From positions 1 to 64,000 of the forward strand of contig NZ_KE384377.1 of NCBI RefSeq assembly GCF_000425445.1: a stretch of DNA of 64,000 nucleotides, given 5' to 3'. A program made the translations under genes and the position numbers. Of the stretch, positions 1-5,519 are shown one piece after another. The notes beneath the pieces were generated by a model that did no database searches, was not told the origin of the DNA, and was given only the letters and a program-made list of their open reading frames with translations. The first letter of the stretch is position 1; the number at the start of each line of letters is the position of its first letter. Source of the stretch: Flavobacterium denitrificans DSM 15936. GTDB lineage: Bacteria; Bacteroidota; Bacteroidia; Flavobacteriales; Flavobacteriaceae.

Positions 1-108
1 TGATTTGACATTCCAACTTCGGCAAGCTTTTCCGCCTTCCAATTTTCCGTTCCAAATAGTTTCCGCTTTTGACTTACAAACTCTAGCTAAATCTCAAAAA
101 ATAGAGAC

Positions 109-144
109 AAAAAAAAATTCCGCTTTCGGTTGTCCGAAAAGCGG
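109..144 (-). terminator. Rho-independent terminator
   Basis: On the minus strand the stem CCGCTTTTCGG / CCGAAAGCGG (one bulged T, loop ACAA, 120-144) is followed by AA and then nine T residues (117-109). It would stop transcripts leaving the metal operon through the attC-like hairpin, or those of a following gene remnant. Confidence 0.75.
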
Positions 145-145
145 T

Positions 146-232
146 TCAAGTTTGTTTGTCCGCAACAATTAAGTAGTAATTTTCAGTTTCGATTTCGGTC
201 AGCTCAGTTTCAGCTTCATTGTATTTTCCGAA
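146..232 (-). pseudogene. Possible C-terminal remnant of a protein
   Basis: A minus-strand frame of 28 codons, closed by TGA at 148-146 and opened only by a stop at 235-233, reads like a real acidic protein tail (many Glu/Thr, then a hydrophobic YYLIVAD stretch). It has no start codon. It ends 2 nt before the terminator stem at 120-144. A second short frame starting at ATG 286 (MVYSSADENLLILIW...) overlaps it out of frame, so a frameshifted small gene is possible. The evidence is weak: only codon texture and the terminator context. Confidence 0.25.
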
Positions 233-281
233 CTAAAACGCCAGATTAAAATCAGCAGATTCTCGTCAGCGGAGCTATACA

Positions 282-414
282 CCATAACGTTTTGCGGCTT
301 GGCGAAGGTGGCGATTTTACCACTGAACTTTCATACGAAGCACACACTTCAAATTTACGAAAAACTGTCATACGAAGCATTGAACCGCCACTTTTGCCAA
401 ACCGCTGTTAGTGG
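282..414 (-). repeat. attC-like imperfect hairpin (candidate cassette recombination site)
   Basis: The outer boxes CCATAAC (282-288) and GTTAGTGG (407-414) are inverted complements with one extra G (411). Inside them GCGG/CCGC (294-297/402-405), TTGGC/GCCAA (299-303/396-400) and GTGGCG/CGCCAC (308-313/386-391) continue a stem of about 28 bp. It carries an asymmetric GTTTT bulge (289-293), a C/A mismatch and G-T pairs. The loop (314-385) holds a 12-bp direct repeat TCATACGAAGCA at 331 and 368. Total size 133 bp, bulged stem and GTT-ended boxes fit integron attC sites; the boxes are not a perfect match to the classical GTTRRRY. Confidence 0.55.
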
Positions 415-438
415 CTGGGCTTCTTTATTTTCCGTCTT

Positions 439-645
439 TCAACAACATTTCTTGTCCTGTTGAATTGGTGGACAAGCAACACTTCCATAACTACAATAAA
501 CACAGCAGTCGCCTCGTTTTGGTTTTAGAACTTGTTTGCATTTTTCGCATTCGTAAAAATATTGACAAGCGTCTGTTGGCATAGTTTCTTCTTTCTTGTG
601 TCCGCAGTTGGGACAAGTTATTGTTGATTGTAATGTGATTTCCAT
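439..645 (-). CDS. GDCCVxC-domain small cysteine-rich protein
   Basis: A 68-residue protein with CPNC (11-14), CEKC (33-36), the signature GDCCVYC (45-51), C59 and a terminal CC. The paired CxxC motifs suggest a small zinc-ribbon-like or heavy-metal-binding protein. Some relatives of this family carry selenocysteine in the GDCC motif; here all positions are ordinary Cys codons. No signal peptide or membrane segment is seen, so it should be cytosolic. The ATG lies 1 nt after the TAA of merTP, so it is the last gene of the metal operon. A role as thiol carrier between the transporter and a detoxifying step is plausible but unproven. It is followed by the attC-like hairpin. Confidence 0.85.
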   Translation of the reverse strand: MEITLQSTITCPNCGHKKEETMPTDACQYFYECEKCKQVLKPKRGDCCVYCSYGSVACPPIQQDKKCC

Positions 646-646
646 T

Positions 647-1246
647 TTAATTTTCTTTTTTGTCGGTTACAGAATATCCTGTTGAGTTTATTGCTTTCTC
701 GATTTCAGAAATATTTGTTTTCGAGTTGTCAAATTCTACGATTGCATTTCCATTTTCATATGAAGCGTTTGAATTTATTATTCCTGTCAATTTATTTACT
801 TCGTGATTTATGTGTTCTCCACAGCTTGCACAAGTCATTCCACTAATCGTAAATTCTACTTTTTGAATATTGGATTTGTCTACTACTATGATGTGCTTTT
901 CTGTCTTTATGTAGAAAATGCTTGAATAGTATGGAAAGGCAAGCATAATAATTGCAAATACTGTTACGATTCCTAAAAACATTTTTGACTGAATGAATTT
1001 TGGTTTTTCTTCTTTTTCACAGTTGCAGTCAATTTGCTTTTTTGGTTTCAACTTTTGATACCAAGCAAAACCAAGAACAAAAATTGTCAAACCGATAAAA
1101 TAAGGTCTGAAAGGTTCAAGCCAAGAAAAAGTTGAGGCAAGTCCGCTTGTTCCTGCAATGAGAGCCAAGACAGGTGTAATGCAACACAATGAAGCTGCAA
1201 TTGCTGTTAAAAGTCCTGCTCCGATTAGTTTGTTGTCTGTTTTCAT
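647..1246 (-). CDS. merTP: MerTP, mercuric-ion transport fusion protein
   Basis: A 199-residue inner-membrane protein that fuses MerT-like and MerP-like parts. Hydrophobic segments lie near residues 8-32, 48-64 and 88-106. The first holds the vicinal Cys pair C21-C22 expected for Hg(II) handover, and a CNC (74-76) sits in the cytoplasmic loop. The C-terminus is a heavy-metal-associated domain with GMTCASC (136-142). Its ATG overlaps the TGA of the upstream regulator (ATGA), so the two are translationally coupled. No merA reductase or merB lyase lies in the window. Either the reductase is elsewhere or the operon handles another thiophilic metal. The family call is firm; the metal is inferred. 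Confidence 0.88.
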   Translation of the reverse strand: MKTDNKLIGAGLLTAIAASLCCITPVLALIAGTSGLASTFSWLEPFRPYFIGLTIFVLGFAWYQKLKPKKQIDCNCEKEEKPKFIQSKMFLGIVTVFAIIMLAFPYYSSIFYIKTEKHIIVVDKSNIQKVEFTISGMTCASCGEHINHEVNKLTGIINSNASYENGNAIVEFDNSKTNISEIEKAINSTGYSVTDKKEN

Positions 1247-1617
1247 AATGTTTCTAATATTTTGTTTTCGTCAAGTATTTTGAAAAACGGTTTCAGCATT
1301 TTTTCATACTCTTTTGTCAACGAGTAAAAAATGGTTTGTGCTTCTCGTTCGGTTTCAATAAGTTTTCTGTCTTTGAGTTTTCTCAAGTGTTGTGAAACTG
1401 CTGAAATTGTCATACCGAGAATGTCGCTTATATCACAAACACAAAGTCGTTTTTCTTCATAAAGCAGAAATAGAATTTTCAGTCTTACGTTGTTTCCTGC
1501 CAATTCAAGTCCGTTCGATAAATAGTCAAACGAGCCGTTGAGTTCTGAAACTCGGTCTTTACAGCGGTTTATTTGTTTAATGTCCGCTTGTTGTCTTATA
1601 CAAGAATTGTTGTCCAT
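1243..1617 (-). CDS. ArsR/SmtB-family metal-responsive repressor
   Basis: A winged-helix regulator of 124 residues from the ATG at 1617. An upstream in-frame ATG at 1710 is rejected because the promoter (-7 box 1629-1622) lies between the two. The recognition region contains RLCVCDISDIL (C59, C61: the ELCVCDL-type metal motif in helix 3) followed by the HTH MTISAVSQHLRKL. Two more Cys (C6, C19) lie in the N-terminal arm and could complete a thiolate metal site. It is first in the operon with merTP (4-bp ATGA overlap). The 16-bp palindrome inside its own promoter suggests autorepression relieved by metal. Confidence 0.88.
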   Translation of the reverse strand: MDNNSCIRQQADIKQINRCKDRVSELNGSFDYLSNGLELAGNNVRLKILFLLYEEKRLCVCDISDILGMTISAVSQHLRKLKDRKLIETEREAQTIFYSLTKEYEKMLKPFFKILDENKILETL

Positions 1618-1621
1618 AGCA

Positions 1622-1651
1622 CAAAGGTAGTCAATTTGCTTATTTAAGCAA
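1622..1651 (-). promoter_or_regulatory. Promoter with embedded operator for the metal operon
   Basis: On the minus strand TTG (1651-1649), a 19-nt spacer and TACCTTTG (1629-1622) match the Bacteroidota -33/-7 consensus. The palindrome TTGCTTATTTAAGCAA (1636-1651; 7-bp arms, 2-bp centre) covers the -33 box and most of the spacer, where a bound ArsR-type dimer would block polymerase. Only 4 nt separate the -7 box from the ATG at 1617. Confidence 0.75.
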
Positions 1652-1725
1652 CTGCTAAAATATAAAATGTCAAAAAGAACCCGATTTTGTCTGACGGGTT
1701 GTGTCGTCATAGCCTTGCCACTAAC

Positions 1726-1800
1726 TAGTATATATGTATGACAAAATCATACAAAGCCCCTCAATTTGGGGTAGATATGTATGATAAACGTCATACTTTG
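1726..1800. other. Palindrome-rich candidate attachment region (attI-like)
   Basis: Between the recombinase stop and the first GTTAGTGG box lie two related palindromes 43 bp apart: GTATGA-N5-TCATAC (1736-1752) and GTATGA-N6-TCATAC (1779-1796). Each is preceded by an ATAT run. An inverted CCCC/GGGG pair (1757-1771) sits between them. The TCATAC hexamer recurs twice in the loop of the attC-like hairpin. Paired inverted sites next to a tyrosine recombinase are what a recombinase-binding attachment site would look like. Function is inferred. Confidence 0.4.
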
Positions 1801-1827
1801 TTTTTAAATCAAATATATGATAATTCT

Positions 1828-2871
1828 TTATAATTCATCAAACGGACTTTTAATTTGTTGAATATTTTTAGTGCTTACATGTGTGTAAATTTCAGTAGTT
1901 TTACTGCTGCTATGGCCTAATAATTCTTGTATATAACGCAAATCAGTTCCACTTTCTAATAAATGTGTAGCATAGCTGTGGCGCATCCAGTGAAGGGTAA
2001 CTGGCTTTGTGTTTCCTGCTTTTTGAAGAGCTTGTTTTAAAACACTTTGCAAGCTCTGTTCTGAATATTTTTCTCCCGAATTTTGACCTTCAAACAACCA
2101 AATGCTCGGTTTGTATATTATATAATATTCCCTAAGCATTTCTAGTATTTTAGGTGATAGGGGCGAAATTCGGTCTTTTTTGCCTTTAGCTTGCCTAATA
2201 ATAACAATTCCTCTCTTGGAATCAATATCTGCAGGTTTTAAATTTAGAAGTTCGCCTCGGCGTAAGCCACAACTATAAATCAATGAAAGCATTGTTTTGT
2301 GTTTGATGTTAGAATGTGCATTCAAAATCAATTTTATTTCTTCTTTACTCAAAACGTTGGGTAAAATTTTTGACCTTTTAGGACGATGAATTTTGTCAAT
2401 TTCAATTTTAGTTCCGTGTACTGTGGTGAAAAATAATTTTAAGGCATTGACGATTTGATTTTGATAGGAAGAAGAAAGGTTGTTTTTAAGAATATATTCG
2501 TTGTTATAAATAAATACATCCTCATTGGTAATATCGGAAATGTTTTTTTCTCTATAGAATATCAAAAATGATTTTAAAGCTTCAGAATATGTTTTGATAG
2601 TGTTTGGACTATATCTCTTTGAAGAAAGCCATTGAACGTATTTTTTTATTTGTTCGAAACCCTCCTCTGAAGGAAAAGAATGAGAAAGTGGAATTAAATG
2701 AAATTTTATCCTGTTTTCAGGAGTGTCAGGGAGATGCCAAACGCCTAAAGTTTGACTCCAACGCGAACCTGCCTGCTTTTTTATTCGAGTTATTAATTCC
2801 GCATTTTTTTCAAAATAAACTGCAATTCTTTTTTCTTTTTTATGGATGATAATTTTAGCTTCCCAATTCAT
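1828..2871 (-). CDS. Tyrosine recombinase/integrase
   Basis: A 347-residue site-specific recombinase from the ATG at 2871. A longer frame to 2913 is rejected because it begins inside the -7 box. The order is: a short N-terminal module (WSQTLGVWHLPDTPENR), a SAM-like core-binding domain (about 80-165), then the catalytic domain. Catalytic residues are all present: Arg in CGLRRGEL, Lys in AKGKKDR, HWMRH (H294, R297), H320 in LLGHSSSKTT and nucleophile Y329. The catalytic domain lacks the extra helix segment that marks classical IntI. Its position beside the attC-like cassette makes it the candidate enzyme for that unit. XerD-like housekeeping is less likely given the accessory N-terminal module. 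Confidence 0.88.
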   Translation of the reverse strand: MNWEAKIIIHKKEKRIAVYFEKNAELITRIKKQAGSRWSQTLGVWHLPDTPENRIKFHLIPLSHSFPSEEGFEQIKKYVQWLSSKRYSPNTIKTYSEALKSFLIFYREKNISDITNEDVFIYNNEYILKNNLSSSYQNQIVNALKLFFTTVHGTKIEIDKIHRPKRSKILPNVLSKEEIKLILNAHSNIKHKTMLSLIYSCGLRRGELLNLKPADIDSKRGIVIIRQAKGKKDRISPLSPKILEMLREYYIIYKPSIWLFEGQNSGEKYSEQSLQSVLKQALQKAGNTKPVTLHWMRHSYATHLLESGTDLRYIQELLGHSSSKTTEIYTHVSTKNIQQIKSPFDEL

Positions 2872-2910
2872 AATTGTACAATTTAGGCTACTAAAGTAAG
2901 AAAAAAGCCT

Positions 2911-2939
2911 CAAATTTAAAAGTGAGGTGTTGGTGTCAA
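2911..2939 (-). promoter_or_regulatory. Promoter of the tyrosine recombinase, overlapping a weak terminator
   Basis: On the minus strand TTG (2939-2937), an 18-nt spacer and TAAATTTG (2918-2911) match the Bacteroidota consensus, and the ATG at 2871 lies 39 nt downstream. The same stretch contains CCTCA/TGAGG followed by six T residues, which could end transcripts from the upstream thiamine pyrophosphokinase gene. Confidence 0.6.
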
Positions 2940-2957
2940 CATGCTTAAAAAGAAAAA

Positions 2958-3620
2958 TTAATCAAAACATTCCATCATCAATAAATCGCCAGTGTTGTGC
3001 ATAATAGTTACAATTCCATCCTTCTCGACTGAATTGCTACTTCCGGTTCTGTAACCCATTGTGAGTGTATCGTTATTCAATTCGTATTTTAAATTAGTCG
3101 AAGAAATGCCATTTACAACACCAATTGGAATTAGAGAAATTGGCGTTTTTGATGTGTACCATTTCTCGAATTTTCTTGGCAAAAGAAATATTTTTGAATG
3201 ATCATCAAGAATGACAATTTTAAGCGAATCCCGATGGCGAACAATATTCGTAAGATTAGTTATGGTATGGTCAGCACGTTTTCCGGTTGCCCAAACAACA
3301 TTTACGGCTGGAATTCCTCGTTCAACAAGATAATCGCAGGCTTTTTCAAGATCGGTTTTTTCCTGATCTTCGGTGTGAACAATTTCAATAGGATATTGTG
3401 ATGTTCGGTAAATTTCGGGATCGAAACCACGGTCAAAATCGCCGAGAAGAACATCAACTTTTATTCCCAATTCAAGAACTCTTTCAATAGCAGAATCCAG
3501 AACAACAACCAAAGGCGACCATTCCAGCAATTGCCCTAATAGTTCCGGACTACAGGCGGCTCCGTTAGCAATAATTAAAGCAGGTTCCTGATCGTCGCGA
3601 ACTATATGATGTGATGACAT
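2958..3620 (-). CDS. Thiamine pyrophosphokinase (ThiN type)
   Basis: A 220-residue cytosolic enzyme that transfers pyrophosphate from ATP to thiamine, giving thiamine diphosphate. Visible family motifs are LIIANGAACSPEL at the N-terminus, LLGDFDRG (metal/nucleotide-binding Asp residues), HTEDQEKTDLEKA, and ATGKRADHTITNL. The C-terminal third is a beta-rich thiamine-binding domain. Length is normal for the family. It lies upstream of the recombinase gene on the same strand with an 86-nt gap that carries the recombinase promoter, so it appears to be the first ordinary chromosomal gene beyond the accessory segment. Confidence 0.9.
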   Translation of the reverse strand: MSSHHIVRDDQEPALIIANGAACSPELLGQLLEWSPLVVVLDSAIERVLELGIKVDVLLGDFDRGFDPEIYRTSQYPIEIVHTEDQEKTDLEKACDYLVERGIPAVNVVWATGKRADHTITNLTNIVRHRDSLKIVILDDHSKIFLLPRKFEKWYTSKTPISLIPIGVVNGISSTNLKYELNNDTLTMGYRTGSSNSVEKDGIVTIMHNTGDLLMMECFD

Positions 3621-3644
3621 GTGTGTTTTTTTGAATGTGAAGCC

Positions 3645-3700
3645 AAAGGTAGATAATTAGATAATTAGTTAATTAGAAAATTAGATAATGTATCTGTGCA
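3645..3700. repeat. AATTAG-rich simple repeat
   Basis: A short run of AATTAG/AATTAGATA units (for example ATAATTAGATAATTAG) fills the gap between the thiamine pyrophosphokinase and DinB genes. Similar low-complexity AATTA strings occur near 11000-11035 and 48810-48846. Confidence 0.5.
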
Positions 3701-3710
3701 ATTTGATAAT

Positions 3711-4163
3711 CTAAAATCTAAAATCAAGTAATCTTCGGTGGTAATTTATCTGTCCTAAATGATACGCCAAATGCGTTGAAAGATGCACTAAAAAGAATCC
3801 TGTTGTCATTTCTTTTTCGAAAACAATTTGCGGATAAATTGCTTCTAAATCATTTTCTGTTAATGAATCTAAGGCATTGTTTACGACGATTAATGTTTCC
3901 TCGATTTTTTGAATCAATTCTGCTTTCGGAATATCTTTTAAAGAAAATTCCAAAGGACGATTTCTGATATAACCCGTTTTTCCAATTTCTGCTCCAATGT
4001 AAGTATTTAGGTTTCCAATTAAATGCAGACAAAGATTTCCAGCCGAGTTCGAAATATTTTTATCAATTTCCCAAAGATTGCTTTCATTTTGATAGGATTC
4101 GATTTCGAATTTTAGTTTGATGAGATCGCGCTCGAATAATGATTTTAGGGTTTCGATCAGCAT
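3711..4163 (-). CDS. DinB-family protein
   Basis: A 150-residue predicted four-helix bundle of the DinB/YfiT type. The spaced His residues that form the metal site are visible: one in NLCLHLIGNL (about residue 47) and two in the C-terminal helix HLAYHLGQINYHRR. The family includes thiol-dependent transferases and many proteins of unknown substrate; nothing here defines the reaction. The ATG is 13 nt after the stop of the GyrI-like gene, so both are likely cotranscribed. Confidence 0.85.
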   Translation of the reverse strand: MLIETLKSLFERDLIKLKFEIESYQNESNLWEIDKNISNSAGNLCLHLIGNLNTYIGAEIGKTGYIRNRPLEFSLKDIPKAELIQKIEETLIVVNNALDSLTENDLEAIYPQIVFEKEMTTGFFLVHLSTHLAYHLGQINYHRRLLDFRF

Positions 4164-4176
4164 GGTTTTGTTTTAA

Positions 4177-4659
4177 TTAAGGTCGGTTTTTTATTGGAAT
4201 CCAGATTTCTTCTTCAGAAGTTGGATCGTCTTTTTTATATTTTTCGTCCATTACTGCAAAATGAGGTCGATCGTCCACTGTGTATTCAGAATTTGGGAGC
4301 CATTCAGCAAAAATAGAATGATAGGTTTTGTGAGCATCGCTTGCTGGCCCTTTATGTAAAAAAACAGCATAAATTCCTGTCGGAATAATCAAGGTTTCCA
4401 TTTCTTTTGGTATCACTGGAAAGTTTTTGACTTCAACCGCTGCCCATTTTTGGAAATTTCTGCCGGCGTCAAAATTGTCAAAATAACCAACTGGAAAAAC
4501 TTCCAATGAATATAAATTATTATTTACGGTATTTTTAATTTCCTTTTTTCTAGGCATAAAACCACTCCATAATTGAAAAGTTTGGTTTTCAAGAAACGAC
4601 ATTGTTGTATGTTTGCCAACTAATTTCTTTTCGGTTAAAATCTTAATTTGGGCTTCCAT
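4177..4659 (-). CDS. GyrI-like small-molecule-binding domain protein
   Basis: A stand-alone 160-residue effector-binding domain of the AraC-effector/GyrI superfamily, without a DNA-binding part. Features are two alternating beta/alpha halves, the segment NFPVIPKEMETLIIPTGIYA, a central GPASDAHKTYHSIFAEWLP and the terminal EEEIWIPIK strand with the conserved acidic residue. Such domains bind lipophilic cations or gyrase-directed toxins, and some hydrolyse substrates. The function here is unknown. It lies between the DUF4249 lipoprotein and the DinB gene with gaps of 11 and 13 nt. Confidence 0.82.
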   Translation of the reverse strand: MEAQIKILTEKKLVGKHTTMSFLENQTFQLWSGFMPRKKEIKNTVNNNLYSLEVFPVGYFDNFDAGRNFQKWAAVEVKNFPVIPKEMETLIIPTGIYAVFLHKGPASDAHKTYHSIFAEWLPNSEYTVDDRPHFAVMDEKYKKDDPTSEEEIWIPIKNRP

Positions 4660-4670
4660 TTTTGGTACGT

Positions 4671-5492
4671 TTATTTTATTGTGTATTTTTTTAAATCGGT
4701 TTCGCTTAACGAAAAATAACCAAGAGGATAATTTTCTTTTGCAGTTGTATTAATAATATTTCCCTTTACCGTTGCAGGAGGCGACTGAAAAGGCCCGCCA
4801 ACGTTGCTTCCGGCAATACTAACCAAAATGCTCATATAGTTGTAATATTGCTTAGAAATTCCGAGATGTGTTATTTCAATTTCATCTCCAGATTTTAATT
4901 CATCATCATCGGAAAGGCTGAAGAATTCATTTCCTTGAAAAAATTTATCTTCATCAACGTAGTAGTTTGATTTGATTTTATTGGAATAAACATATTTATA
5001 CAAATAAAAATTATCAACATCTGCAGGATCATTGTAATAGGCTCTGATTTCAATGTCTTTTCCTGTAAAACCACCTTCGTTATTTTGCTCAATATGTGTT
5101 ATAGGCGCAACAGATTGCATGGTTTCAGTTGCTGTATATGTTTGTCCGTTTGAAATCACCGTCAAAGTATATTCTTGATTTAGGACAGGTTTGAAATTAG
5201 TACAGATATAACGACCCGTTTTTGGAACTTCAGTGAAATTGAACTGTTCGTTTGCATTATTTTTGATGTAAATTTTTGCACCAGAAACTGTCGGAATTAC
5301 ATTTTCGAAATAGCCTGTTGTGGTGCTTAATTTTATGGTTTGCTGTCTGCCTGTTGTGCCTTTTTGCCAGTTTATTGCTGCTTCAATAACAAGTTTTGGA
5401 GGCGCAGTATCTAAATCAACATCTACAACTTCTTCACAGCTTGTAAAGAAGATTGAGATAAAAATTCCAATTAATAAAAATGCTTTTTTCAT
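4671..5492 (-). CDS. DUF4249 lipoprotein, partner of the TonB receptor
   Basis: A 273-residue predicted lipoprotein: N-terminal MKKAFLLIGIFISIFFTSC with Cys at the lipobox, then an acidic start (EEVVDVDLD). The mature part is beta-rich (TLTVISNGQTYTATETM) and matches what is known of DUF4249. Such proteins are routinely encoded directly after TonB-dependent receptors in Bacteroidota, much as SusD follows SusC. It begins 27 nt after the receptor stop. It is expected on the outer-membrane surface or periplasmic face as a binding or plug-associated subunit. The ligand is unknown. Confidence 0.87.
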   Translation of the reverse strand: MKKAFLLIGIFISIFFTSCEEVVDVDLDTAPPKLVIEAAINWQKGTTGRQQTIKLSTTTGYFENVIPTVSGAKIYIKNNANEQFNFTEVPKTGRYICTNFKPVLNQEYTLTVISNGQTYTATETMQSVAPITHIEQNNEGGFTGKDIEIRAYYNDPADVDNFYLYKYVYSNKIKSNYYVDEDKFFQGNEFFSLSDDDELKSGDEIEITHLGISKQYYNYMSILVSIAGSNVGGPFQSPPATVKGNIINTTAKENYPLGYFSLSETDLKKYTIK

Positions 5493-5519
5493 AATATGCT
5501 TTTTGACAAAAAGTTATAT

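Larger units (their letters stand above)
1..281. other. Non-coding left edge, possibly decayed cassette DNA
   Basis: No complete gene is visible. The stretch holds a terminator-like hairpin (109-144) and a 28-codon open stretch without a start (146-232). Both face the minus strand, like the neighbouring mer operon. It lies just beyond the attC-like element, where a second cassette of an integron-like array would sit, so it may be the truncated remains of one. That reading is inference. Confidence 0.4.
286..1725 (-). mobile_element. Candidate integron-like gene cassette carrying the mer-type operon
   Basis: Read on the minus strand, the unit opens with GTTAGTGGCAAGG (from 1725). It carries three tightly linked genes (regulator, MerTP, GDCCVxC protein) and closes with the attC-like hairpin that ends in GTTATGG (288-282). 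A cassette bounded by GTT boxes with its recombination hairpin at the 3' end of the genes is the integron cassette design. A tyrosine recombinase lies immediately upstream on the same strand. Box and hairpin positions are observed; mobility is inferred. Confidence 0.5.

Noticed and set aside
1243..1710. Longer ArsR start at 1710
   Set aside because: The consensus promoter and operator lie between 1710 and the ATG at 1617, and the 31 extra residues look unlike the family.
1828..2871. Calling the recombinase a classical integron integrase (IntI)
   Set aside because: The IntI-specific extra helix before the HxxR box is not visible; only its location beside an attC-like hairpin supports the idea, so it is listed as a tyrosine recombinase.
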